NCBI GenBank assembly: GCA_036139795.1
Contig: JAYZYX010000344.1
Span: 1 to 16,706, forward strand
Length of the DNA stretch: 16,706 nt
Reading direction: 5' to 3'
Origin: Donghicola sp036139795
Lineage (GTDB): Bacteria; Pseudomonadota; Alphaproteobacteria; Rhodobacterales; Rhodobacteraceae
The position numbers and the translations under genes were made by a program. This document shows positions 6,461 through 13,931 of this stretch, one piece after another. Numbering within the stretch: the stretch's first letter is position 1; each line of letters opens with the position of its first letter. Below the pieces are notes generated by a model that was not told where the DNA came from, ran no database searches, and worked only from the letters and a program-made list of their open reading frames with translations.

Positions 6461-8778
6461 GCAACGAGCCTATCTCTCTGACCGTAAAGCCCGGCGGCGC
6501 TGAAAACCCGCCGCATCCGGCAGCCAAGTTGAAAAGCGTGGTTCCGCCAGAAGCGCCCAAAGGTGTAAAGACCGGCCCGACAATCAAGGCCGTAAAGCCC
6601 GCCGCCATCGGCGTGGCCGAAGTCACCACCAAACTGGCGAAAAAGCCGCAGGCCGATACCGAAGGCCGCGCCCGTGCCCGTGCCGATCTGGCGGCTGTTT
6701 ATGCCAGCTTCCTTGGCGTGGACGCCTCGGCCAGTGATATTCTTGAGGCGATGGTCCGATCGGGCAAATCCGACGCGACCCAGCCTAAAGCTATGGCCGC
6801 AGGCCTGCAATCGGTGGGTCTGAAAACCCGCGTGATGACCGTTGGTCAGCTGACCCCGCATCTTTGGCCTGCCATCGCGCAGATGATCAGCGGCCAGTCC
6901 GTGCTGGTTCTGGACCAGATGGGCGACGAGTTGGTGATCTACGACACCAGCTGCACCGACAACCGTGCCTATGTGCCGATGATCGAGTTCGAGCCTTTCT
7001 TTGCAGGCGTCATGGTTCGCGCTGAAGTCTCGATCGATCAGGTGCGTGAAGTGCACGCCCCCGTCGAAGAACAGGCCCATTGGTTCTGGGGCGAGTTCCA
7101 CAAACTGCGCCGCTACTTTGCCGAGATTGCGTTTGGCTCGCTCATTGCCAACATTCTGGCGGTGTCTGTCGCGCTGTTCAGCTTGCAGGTCTATGACCGC
7201 GTGATCCCGCACCAGTCCGAAGCGACCCTGTGGGTTCTGGCCATCGGTGCGCTGATTGCTCTGTCGCTTGAGGCGATGATGAAGCTGGCCCGCGCCCGCC
7301 TGATGGACAGCGCCGGTCGCAAGATCGAACTGAACATCCAGCGTATGCTGATGGACAAGCTTCTGGGGATGCGCTCGGACTTCCGTGGTGGCTCGCCTTC
7401 GCAGCTGTTCGCGGCCATGCGCGAATTCGGCTCGGTCCGCGAATTCTTTACCGCGGCCTCGATCGGCAGCCTTGCGGATTTGCCCTTCATCATCGTGTTC
7501 CTTGCGCTGGTGGCTTCTATCGCGGGCAGCGTGGTGTGGGTACTGGTGCTTGGGGGCGTGTTGATGGTTGTTCCCAGCTTCCTGCTGCAAAAGAAGATGA
7601 TCCGTCTGACCAAAGAAACGCAGGGCGCATCGACCCGCGCCTCGCGTCTGCTGTACGAGACCATCTTTGAACTGGATACCGTGAAGACCCAGCGCGGCGA
7701 GGATCGCATTCGCCGTGTGTGGTCGGAACTGACCGGCCTCAGCTCGATCAAGTCGAGCGAGCAGCGCCGTCTGTCCACCGCCATCACCTATTGGAGCCAA
7801 GGCATCCAGCAGGCGACTTATATCGCCGCTGTGGTGACCGGCACCTATCTGGTGTTCGTGGGTGAATTCACTGTGGGCTCGATTATCGCGGTCGGTATCC
7901 TGACCAGCCGCACGCTGGCGCCGCTGACCCAGTTGGCTGGTACGCTGGCCCGTTGGTCAAACGTTAAGAACGCTTTGGATGGTCTGGATACCATTGCTAA
8001 GGCCGAGCAGGATCTGGCCGCTGGCCGTACCTACCTGCGCCGCGACCGTCTGGAAGGCGCGTTTGAATTCCGTCAGGCCCAATTCCAGTACGACAAGGAA
8101 AACGGCGCTCCGATCCTTGATATCCCAACCCTGAAAATCCCCGCTGGCGAAGCGGTGGCGGTTCTGGGTGTGAATGGTTCGGGCAAGTCGACCTTCCTCA
8201 AGTTGCTGTCGGGCCTTTATGCCCCTTCCAGTGGTCGTCTGCTGATTGACGGGGTGGATATGGGTCAAATTGCGCCCCGCGATCTGCGCCGCAACATTGG
8301 CTACCTTGGCCAGGACGTTCGCCTGTTCGCAGGCACCCTGCGCGAGAACCTGAACCTGCACCAGCTAGAGCGCGACGACGACCGTCTTTATGAAGCGCTG
8401 GACTTCGCGGGTCTGGGGCCGTTCGTCAAAGCTCACCACAAGGGTCTGGACCTTGAGATCACCGACGGTGGGCAGGGCTTGTCCGTAGGTCAGCGCCAGT
8501 CCATTGGTTGGGCGCGCATCTGGCTTCAGAACCCGCCCATCGTTCTGCTGGACGAGCCGACCGCATCGCTGGACCAAACCCTTGAGGCCACTCTGGTCAG
8601 CCGTCTGGGGACTTGGCTGAAGGGGCGCACCACCGTTGTCGCCACCCACCGTCTGCCGATCCTGTCGCTGACCAGCCGCACATTGATCTTCCAGAATGGC
8701 CGGATGGCTGTGGACGGTCCGCGCGAACAGGTTGTGGCCCATCTGACCCAAAACGCCGCTGGCAAAATCACGAGGTAA
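6457..8778 (+). CDS. Type I secretion ABC transporter with C39-like domain (LapB/HlyB type)
   Basis: Inner-membrane permease/ATPase that would drive adhesin export. The 773-aa protein has a 60-residue Ala/Pro/Lys-rich N-terminal extension, a C39-like domain (about 65-185), an ABC type-1 membrane domain (about 210-490) and a nucleotide-binding domain (about 525-765). The C39-like region has no Cys at the protease position; its only Cys (TSCTDN) is near its end. It therefore probably binds rather than cleaves substrate, as in HlyB/LapB. ATP-site motifs are Walker A GVNGSGKST (571-579), signature LSVGQRQ (675-681), Walker B VLLDEP with D699/E700, and H-loop His731. The signature has Val677 where Gly is canonical. 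The ATG overlaps the tolC-like stop by 4 bases; the HlyD gene starts 4 bases after this stop. Confidence 0.95.
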   Translation: MSNEPISLTVKPGGAENPPHPAAKLKSVVPPEAPKGVKTGPTIKAVKPAAIGVAEVTTKLAKKPQADTEGRARARADLAAVYASFLGVDASASDILEAMVRSGKSDATQPKAMAAGLQSVGLKTRVMTVGQLTPHLWPAIAQMISGQSVLVLDQMGDELVIYDTSCTDNRAYVPMIEFEPFFAGVMVRAEVSIDQVREVHAPVEEQAHWFWGEFHKLRRYFAEIAFGSLIANILAVSVALFSLQVYDRVIPHQSEATLWVLAIGALIALSLEAMMKLARARLMDSAGRKIELNIQRMLMDKLLGMRSDFRGGSPSQLFAAMREFGSVREFFTAASIGSLADLPFIIVFLALVASIAGSVVWVLVLGGVLMVVPSFLLQKKMIRLTKETQGASTRASRLLYETIFELDTVKTQRGEDRIRRVWSELTGLSSIKSSEQRRLSTAITYWSQGIQQATYIAAVVTGTYLVFVGEFTVGSIIAVGILTSRTLAPLTQLAGTLARWSNVKNALDGLDTIAKAEQDLAAGRTYLRRDRLEGAFEFRQAQFQYDKENGAPILDIPTLKIPAGEAVAVLGVNGSGKSTFLKLLSGLYAPSSGRLLIDGVDMGQIAPRDLRRNIGYLGQDVRLFAGTLRENLNLHQLERDDDRLYEALDFAGLGPFVKAHHKGLDLEITDGGQGLSVGQRQSIGWARIWLQNPPIVLLDEPTASLDQTLEATLVSRLGTWLKGRTTVVATHRLPILSLTSRTLIFQNGRMAVDGPREQVVAHLTQNAAGKITR

Positions 8779-8781
8779 GCC

Positions 8782-9957
8782 ATGTCGACCCTCAGCACCG
8801 AACTTGATGACGGCATTCAGGGATCGCGGACGATAATCCGCGTTGCCGGTGCAGCGCTGATCATCTTCATTGCATGGGCGGGGTTCGCCTCGCTGGATGA
8901 AATCGTGCGCGGTCAGGGCGAGGTGATCTCGTCCTCGCGTCCGCAGATCATCCAGAACCTTGAAGGCGGCATCCTGTCCGAGCTTTTCGTGAAAGAAGGT
9001 GACACGGTGGAACGCGGTCAGGAACTGGCCCGCCTGCATAGCACCCGTTTCCGGTCCGAAGTGGACGACATCGGCGCGCAGATTTCGGCGCTGGAAATCC
9101 GTCGTATCCGCCTTGAGGCCGAATTGGCCGGTGCATATGATTTCACGCTGCCCCCTGAATTGGCCGAAGCCGCGCCTGATATCGTCGCCTCGGAAAAGGC
9201 GCTGATTCAGGCCCGCCAGTCGGACTTTGTCAAAAGCCGTGATGGCGCTCAGGAGGTTCTGGACCAGTCCGCCGAAGAGCGTGATCTGCTGGAAAACCTG
9301 CTGGAGCGGAAAATCGTGGCGCTGATCGAAGTGACCCGCGCCCGCAAGGCCCACGCCGACGCCCAGAAGCGGTTCGACGAGATCGTCACCCAAACCGAGT
9401 TGGAACGGGCCGAGCAATACTCGGAAACCCTGAAAGAGCTGGCGACACTGAAGCAGAACATGAAGGCCAGCCGCGACCAGTTGGACCGGACCGTTCTGGT
9501 CAGCCCAATGCGTGGTGTAGTCAACAACCTGTCGGTCACCACCATCGGCGGCGTTGTCCGCCCCGGTGAAGAGATCATGCAGATCATCCCTATGGATGAC
9601 GAGCTGTTCGTCGAGGCCAAGGTCAAGCCCGAGGACATCGCAAACGTCCTGCATGGTCAGGACGCCACCGTAAAGCTCAGTGCCTATGACTATACGATCT
9701 ATGGCAGCCTTGAGGGCAAAGTGGACTTTATCTCGGCGGACACCTTCAAGGATGAACGCAGCCAGCAGCCCGACGGCAATCCCCATTATAAGGTGACCGT
9801 GCGGGTCGATACCTCGGACCTGTCGGCGCGTCAGAAAACTGTTGAGATCCGCCCCGGCATGCAAGCCGTGGTCGAGCTGCACACCGGTGAAAAGACCGTC
9901 CTGCAGTACCTCTTGAAGCCGCTTTACAAATCCCGTGAGGCGCTGCGCGAGCCCTGA
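8782..9957 (+). CDS. HlyD-family periplasmic adaptor (membrane fusion protein) of the type I secretion system
   Basis: Bridges the ABC exporter and the outer-membrane channel. The 391-aa protein has a short cytoplasmic N-terminus, one transmembrane helix (about 20-37, VAGAALIIFIAWAGFASL), a lipoyl/barrel half-motif containing QNLEGGILSELFVKEGDTV (about 48-85), a charged coiled-coil hairpin (about 90-235), and a C-terminal beta-barrel (VVNNLSVTTIGGVVRPGEE, VKPEDIANVLHGQDATVKL). Length and order match LapC/HlyD adaptors. ATG 8782 lies 4 bases after the ABC gene's stop, with GAGG at 8772-8775 inside that gene, so the two are translationally coupled. It is the last gene of the plus-strand operon. 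Confidence 0.94.
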   Translation: MSTLSTELDDGIQGSRTIIRVAGAALIIFIAWAGFASLDEIVRGQGEVISSSRPQIIQNLEGGILSELFVKEGDTVERGQELARLHSTRFRSEVDDIGAQISALEIRRIRLEAELAGAYDFTLPPELAEAAPDIVASEKALIQARQSDFVKSRDGAQEVLDQSAEERDLLENLLERKIVALIEVTRARKAHADAQKRFDEIVTQTELERAEQYSETLKELATLKQNMKASRDQLDRTVLVSPMRGVVNNLSVTTIGGVVRPGEEIMQIIPMDDELFVEAKVKPEDIANVLHGQDATVKLSAYDYTIYGSLEGKVDFISADTFKDERSQQPDGNPHYKVTVRVDTSDLSARQKTVEIRPGMQAVVELHTGEKTVLQYLLKPLYKSREALREP

Positions 9958-9969
9958 TCGCAGAAATTA

Positions 9970-9991
9970 CCCAAGACTGACCCAAGACTGA
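9970..9991 (+). repeat. Exact 11-bp tandem duplication before the terminator
   Basis: CCCAAGACTGA occurs twice head to tail (9970-9980 and 9981-9991), directly before the terminator stem. It looks like a simple slippage duplication. Confidence 0.85.
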
Positions 9992-9992
9992 A

Positions 9993-10029
9993 AGGGCTGC
10001 TCTTCTTCCGAAGGCAGCCCTCTTTTCTT
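9993..10029 (+). terminator. Terminator shared by the convergent HlyD and dtd genes
   Basis: AGGGCTGC (9993-10000) pairs perfectly with GCAGCCCT (10014-10021), followed on the plus strand by CTTTTCTTG. On the minus strand the stem is followed by TTCAGTCTTG, a weaker tail. It sits 35 bases after the HlyD stop and 25 bases beyond the dtd stop, so it probably ends both transcripts, more strongly the plus-strand one. Confidence 0.8.
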
Positions 10030-10046
10030 GTCCATGTGACGGGGCC

Positions 10047-10490
10047 TTAGGCCTCGGTATCAACCCAGATGGTGACGGGGCCGTCGTTGCATAGATGGAC
10101 CTGCATATCGGCACCAAAGCGGCCATTCTCAACCTGAACGCCAAGACCGCGTAGCGCTTGAGAGAAATGCTGATACAGCGCATCGCCATCCGCTGGGGCG
10201 GCAGCGGTGGAAAAACCGGGCCGGTTGCCGCGTCGGGTATCCGCCGACAGGGTGAACTGGCTAACCACCAGCGCAGCCTTGTGGGTGTCCATCAGCGACA
10301 GGTTCATCTTGCCCTCGGCATCCGGAAAGATGCGCATCTTGCTGATCTTGGCGGCCAGCTTATCGGCCATTTCGGGCGAGTCCCCCTGCATGGCGCAGAT
10401 CAGGATCATCACGCCCGCGCCGATCTGGCCGACGGTTTCGCCCGCGATATCCACGCGGGCTTCGGAGACACGCTGGATCAGCGCTCTCAT
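10047..10490 (-). CDS. dtd: D-aminoacyl-tRNA deacylase
   Basis: Homodimeric cytoplasmic editing enzyme that hydrolyses D-aminoacyl-tRNAs (and Gly mischarged on tRNA-Ala), protecting translation. The 147-aa length is standard. Both active-site motifs are present: SQFTLSAD (77-84) and NDGPVT (135-140), the latter with the Gly137-Pro138 cross-subunit chiral selector. The N-terminus MRALIQRVSEARV is characteristic of the family. The start ATG overlaps the stop of the upstream sugar kinase (CTATGA), and I see no separate Shine-Dalgarno, so translation is probably coupled to the kinase. Confidence 0.96.
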   Translation of the reverse strand: MRALIQRVSEARVDIAGETVGQIGAGVMILICAMQGDSPEMADKLAAKISKMRIFPDAEGKMNLSLMDTHKAALVVSQFTLSADTRRGNRPGFSTAAAPADGDALYQHFSQALRGLGVQVENGRFGADMQVHLCNDGPVTIWVDTEA

Positions 10491-11407
10491 AGTTCGTGGG
10501 TCCAGGGCGGGTTGGCACCGGCGCGGCTGACGGTGATTGCTGCCGCTTTGGCCCCAAGACGTAGGGCGTCCGCGATCACATCGTCATGCAGGTTGGCCAG
10601 CGCGTCCTTGTCCAAAACGCCCGCCTGATCCAGCGAGGCCAGAACGCCCGCGTTGAAGGTATCGCCAGCGCCGACCGTATCCACAACCGTCACCCGCTCA
10701 GAGCCTACATCCACGCGGCCACGATTGGTATAGCCGGTGGCCCCGTCCTTGCCGCGGGTGATGCAAAGCAGCTTCGGACCCATGGCCAGAACCTGCGCGG
10801 CGCGGCTGTCGATATCGCCTTCGGGGATCAGCCATTCCAGATCTTCATCGGACAGCTTCACGATATCGGCCAGCGACATCATACGATCGACGCGGGTGCG
10901 ATAGGCGGCCTCGTCCTTGATGAAACCGGGGCGGATGTTGGGATCGACCATCGTGACACGGTTCGGCGCCTCACGGGTCATCAGGGCCTCATAGGTGGCG
11001 CCGCAAGGCTCGACCACCAGAGAGATACCGCCAAAGAACAGGGCTCGCACATTGTCGCCAACATCGGGCAGAGCGTCCGTGGACAGCATCCGGCCTGCGG
11101 TGTTCTCATCGTAGAAGGCATAGGTCGCGTGACCGTCTACCAGTTTGACAAAGGCCACGGTGCAGGGTGCATCCGCGCGATGCACGGTGCTGGTATCGAC
11201 CTTTGAGTCCTCAAGCGTCTCGATCAACTGGTCGCCGAAGAAATCCGCGCTGATGCCGGTGAACATTCCTGTGGGCGCCCCAAGACGGCCCAAAGCAATC
11301 GCCGTGTTGAACACCGCGCCGCCTGCGTGGGGGGCAAAGGCATTCTCGCCCGTGGTGGCCTGACGGGGCAGCATATCAATCAGGGCTTCGCCGCAGCAAA
11401 GGATCAT
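10487..11407 (-). CDS. PfkB-family carbohydrate kinase, probable fructokinase
   Basis: Cytoplasmic ATP-dependent sugar kinase, 306 aa. The N-terminal PfkB signature region GGAVFNTAIALGRLG begins near residue 29, and the C-terminal signature DTVGAGDTFNAG starts at 243 with catalytic base Asp249. The GEALIDMLP opening and the overall sequence resemble alphaproteobacterial fructokinases, but fructose specificity cannot be proved by reading. A strong GGAGG (11413-11417) lies 5 bases before ATG 11407. It follows the zinc-ribbon gene by 60 bases and overlaps dtd by 4 bases, so it can be transcribed with both. No sugar transporter or regulator gene is nearby. Confidence 0.9.
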   Translation of the reverse strand: MILCCGEALIDMLPRQATTGENAFAPHAGGAVFNTAIALGRLGAPTGMFTGISADFFGDQLIETLEDSKVDTSTVHRADAPCTVAFVKLVDGHATYAFYDENTAGRMLSTDALPDVGDNVRALFFGGISLVVEPCGATYEALMTREAPNRVTMVDPNIRPGFIKDEAAYRTRVDRMMSLADIVKLSDEDLEWLIPEGDIDSRAAQVLAMGPKLLCITRGKDGATGYTNRGRVDVGSERVTVVDTVGAGDTFNAGVLASLDQAGVLDKDALANLHDDVIADALRLGAKAAAITVSRAGANPPWTHEL

Positions 11408-11467
11408 GGGAACCTCCGGATACTGATGTTTGCGCTACCAATACCCAAGAACGGCAGGTTCGCAACC

Positions 11468-12553
11468 CTATTGATTGGTTGCTACCAGATAACCGATGCC
11501 CGCCGCAACGATCAGACCCAGCACCACAGCGATGGCGATTTTCCATGCGGAGTAGGGGCGTTCCCCCTGCACACGGCCCGTGCGGCCATTGACCACAAAG
11601 CGGTAGGTTTTGCCCTGGTACTTATAGGCAGCGACCCAAACCGGCAGCAGAACATGCTTGAAGGTGGTGTCCCAGACCTTGGTGTCCATCTTGGCGATGC
11701 GCTGGCGGTCGCCGCCGATATCGGCTTTCACGTCCCGCTCGATCACGCGGGACATCTTGACCCGCGCATCTTCAAACGCCTCTTCCAGCGGTACCGTGTA
11801 GCCCTCGGCGCGGAAGCCGGCCAGATATTCGGGGGTGTAGGGTTCAAGCCCCGACAAGTCCCACGGCTCAAGCGCTTCGGTGAAGTTGCGGGGCAGGGAT
11901 TGTGATCCCAGCACCAGCACATCGTCAAAGAACCGCGCCACGCGCCCCGAGGCAGGGGTCCAACGGACCTTTTGCACCTGCCGCGTCTTACGCTCGCCAT
12001 TCGACATGTAGCTTTGGGTCTCATAGTAGACCGTGCCGCGCATCCCCGAATAAGCGGTTTGGGTTTGGGAATCGAAGGTCCAGTAGGGGACATAGATGCC
12101 CTGCATCTTGCGGCCCTTACGGGCGTATTGCTGTAGCTTGTTCGGCGCGAACCACAGTTTGCCAAGCCAGCGGTTCATGGCGTCCCGCGCGGCGTCCTCA
12201 TTCAGGGCAAAGGGCAGCAGGGCCTTGGGTTTGATATGCCGGTGAGTGCCTGTGTCGATGACCACAGGCGTCGCACAGAAGGGGCATTCCTTGGAATGCA
12301 CATCCGCATCGAATTCCACCTGCGCCCCGCAATTGGGGCAGCCGACAACGCGGGTGTCTTCAAGCTCGGCTTGGGGCAGTTCGCGGGCCAGCGCCTCTTC
12401 AAAGTTCAACTCGCGCAGGGCAGGGGCGTGGGCATCGTCCACCATAGGGCGCGAATGGCCGCAGTGGTCACACAAGAGCTGCCCTGATGAGGGCGAGAAC
12501 CGCATGTCCGAGCCGCATTGTTCACAGGGAAAACGATGTTCTTCGATACTCAT
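11468..12553 (-). CDS. Double zinc-ribbon protein with C-terminal membrane anchor (TFIIB-type zinc-ribbon family)
   Basis: 361-aa protein of unknown function. Two zinc ribbons stand at the N-terminus: C10-x2-C13 with C28-x2-C31, and C72-x2-C75 with C90-x2-C93. A conserved mixed region follows (IYVPYWTFD near 153, VLLPVWVAAYKYQGK near 301) and then one C-terminal transmembrane helix (about 337-357), giving a tail-anchored layout with the ribbons probably cytoplasmic. Relatives are often labelled primosomal protein N'/helicase, but no helicase motif is present, so that name is wrong. The start has GGAG (12560-12563) 6 bases upstream. It follows the SPFH gene by 230 bases and precedes the kinase by 60. 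The SPFH neighbour recalls Bacillus YdjG/YdjI. Confidence 0.85.
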   Translation of the reverse strand: MSIEEHRFPCEQCGSDMRFSPSSGQLLCDHCGHSRPMVDDAHAPALRELNFEEALARELPQAELEDTRVVGCPNCGAQVEFDADVHSKECPFCATPVVIDTGTHRHIKPKALLPFALNEDAARDAMNRWLGKLWFAPNKLQQYARKGRKMQGIYVPYWTFDSQTQTAYSGMRGTVYYETQSYMSNGERKTRQVQKVRWTPASGRVARFFDDVLVLGSQSLPRNFTEALEPWDLSGLEPYTPEYLAGFRAEGYTVPLEEAFEDARVKMSRVIERDVKADIGGDRQRIAKMDTKVWDTTFKHVLLPVWVAAYKYQGKTYRFVVNGRTGRVQGERPYSAWKIAIAVVLGLIVAAGIGYLVATNQ

Positions 12554-12568
12554 TCAGGTCTCCGGCCG

Positions 12569-12577
12569 TGCGGATAA
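12569..12577 (-). promoter_or_regulatory. DnaA-box-like sequence (imperfect)
   Basis: Read on the minus strand this is TTATCCGCA, one base from the DnaA 9-mer TTATCCACA. It lies 16 bases upstream of the zinc-ribbon start codon and 120 bases from a perfect box in the same intergenic region. Confidence 0.3.
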
Positions 12578-12696
12578 CCTGTGGCGGTGTTTCGGGTCGA
12601 GATCGTCAGAGGGCCGCAACAGGTCATAGTCAAAAACTTGGGTCTTAAATTGGTTTGCAAGAAAGTCGGTTTGCTTCGCCAGCCTACTGCACGATT

Positions 12697-12705
12697 TTAT
12701 CCACA
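12697..12705 (+). promoter_or_regulatory. Perfect DnaA box
   Basis: TTATCCACA matches the consensus DnaA 9-mer exactly. It sits in the 230-base gap upstream of the zinc-ribbon gene. Function is not shown; by chance one such site in this window would be moderately unlikely. There is no replication gene, AT-rich unwinding region or cluster of boxes, so it is not an origin. Confidence 0.4.
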
Positions 12706-12734
12706 AGCAATGCCCAGTTGCACCAGATATGTGT

Positions 12735-12760
12735 AAGGGCGCGACATTCAGCGCGCCCTT
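12735..12760 (-). terminator. Hairpin after the SPFH/GYF gene, possible terminator
   Basis: AAGGGCGCG (12735-12743) pairs perfectly with CGCGCCCTT (12752-12760) around an 8-base loop, starting 25 bases beyond the SPFH stop on the minus strand. The tail on that strand (ACACATATC) is poor in T, so termination may be partial or Rho-assisted. The following gene then probably has its own promoter in this gap. Confidence 0.5.
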
Positions 12761-12784
12761 GTCGGAAATTCACAGCATATGGGA

Positions 12785-13915
12785 TCAGGCACCCGGCGGC
12801 GGGGGCGGCGGAGGCGGGGGCATGACGGTGAACAGTTGTGCCAGCTCCATCACGTCCTCGGCCCGTTTCCAGCCGTCCTGACCGGCGGTCCAGACCAGCG
12901 TGTCGCGGGTCAGGCCGCCCTCTTGGGCCATACGTCCCAGCCGCGCCTTTGAGAACGGTCCCTGTGTCGCGCCGTTTTCAGCGATGTGCCAGACGTGTTC
13001 GGCGGGCGGTGGAGGCGGTGCAACAGGGGCTGCCTGCGGGGCAGGGGCGGCGCCCCAAGGACCGGGGCGGGGCTGCATGGTCATGCCGCCCATTGCCATT
13101 CCCATGCCCGCGCCCATACCTGCCCCCATTGAGGCAGCAAAAGCGCTGTCGCCTGCCGACATGCTCTCGGCGGCATTGAACTTCACATAGTCATCCAGAT
13201 TGCCGACGATCCCCATCGAAGACCGTTTGTCCAGCGCCTTCTCGACCGCTTCGGGCAGCGAGATATTTTCGACGTAGAACTCGGGCATCTCAATGCCGTA
13301 TTCCGCCAGTGTGGGCGAGACCTGCGCCACGATCACTTTGCCCAGATCACCGGTATTGGCCGCCATATCCAGCACGGGAATATTGCTGGCCGCCAGCGCC
13401 TGCGAGGCGCGGCTGACGATGATGTTGCGGATCTGGTAGCTGATCTCGTCGCTGGTGAATTCGCCATCGGTGCCGACGATCTCGGACATGAAACGGGCCG
13501 GATCGGTGACGCGGATCGCATAGGTGCCAAAGGCCCGCAGACGCACGGGTCCGAATTCGGGGTCGCGCACCATGATCGGGTTCTTGGTCCCCCACTTCAG
13601 ATCGGTAAAGCGGGTGGTGTTGACGTAGTAGATCTCTGACTTGAAGGGGGACTGGAAGCCGTGATCCCAATGCTGAAGCGTGGTCAGGATCGGCATGTTG
13701 TTCGTTTCCAGCATGTAAAGGCCGGGGGTGAACACATCGGCCAGTTGGCCCTCATGGACGAAGACGGCGGATTGCCCTTCGCGTACGGTCAGCTTGGCGC
13801 CGTATTTGATCGCATGGCCCTCACGCTCGAAGCGCCAGACCATCGTGTCGCGGGTGTCATCAACCCAGTGGATGACGTCGATGAACTCGCCTTTGAGGAA
13901 ATCGAAGATACCCAT
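12785..13915 (-). CDS. SPFH-domain protein with C-terminal GYF_2 domain (YdjI-like)
   Basis: 376-aa protein, related to the virion-core-protein/YdjI-type SPFH proteins. SPFH domain about 20-235, including REGQSAVFVHEGQLADVFTPG and RAFGTYAIRVTDPARF. Then a Gly/Ala/Met-rich segment (255-280), a Pro-rich linker (282-304), a GYF_2 domain (307-363; VWHIAENGATQGPFS, DTLVWTAGQDGW), and a C-terminal run of nine prolines. SPFH proteins oligomerise as scaffolds at membranes; GYF-type domains usually bind proline-rich peptides, so the proline runs may be internal or neighbouring ligands (inferred). No transmembrane helix or signal peptide is evident. AGGAAGGA lies just upstream of ATG 13915. The gene begins 16 bases after the DUF2927 stop, so they form one operon. 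Confidence 0.9.
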   Translation of the reverse strand: MGIFDFLKGEFIDVIHWVDDTRDTMVWRFEREGHAIKYGAKLTVREGQSAVFVHEGQLADVFTPGLYMLETNNMPILTTLQHWDHGFQSPFKSEIYYVNTTRFTDLKWGTKNPIMVRDPEFGPVRLRAFGTYAIRVTDPARFMSEIVGTDGEFTSDEISYQIRNIIVSRASQALAASNIPVLDMAANTGDLGKVIVAQVSPTLAEYGIEMPEFYVENISLPEAVEKALDKRSSMGIVGNLDDYVKFNAAESMSAGDSAFAASMGAGMGAGMGMAMGGMTMQPRPGPWGAAPAPQAAPVAPPPPPAEHVWHIAENGATQGPFSKARLGRMAQEGGLTRDTLVWTAGQDGWKRAEDVMELAQLFTVMPPPPPPPPPGA

Positions 13916-13931
13916 AAAATCCTTCCTGAAA

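Noticed and set aside
8365..9882. A 505-codon open frame on the minus strand across the ABC and HlyD genes
   Set aside because: It is in antiparallel codon register with both plus-strand genes and spans their boundary, which fits codon-bias shadowing. The plus-strand proteins have full family motifs.
11468..12553. Annotation as primosomal protein N' (PriA-type helicase)
   Set aside because: The protein is 361 aa with two zinc ribbons and a C-terminal membrane helix and has no Walker or helicase motifs. The name is a known carry-over for zinc-ribbon proteins.
12554..12784. Replication origin, because of the DnaA boxes
   Set aside because: Only one perfect and one imperfect box, no AT-rich unwinding element, and no dnaA, dnaN, repABC or parAB genes in view.
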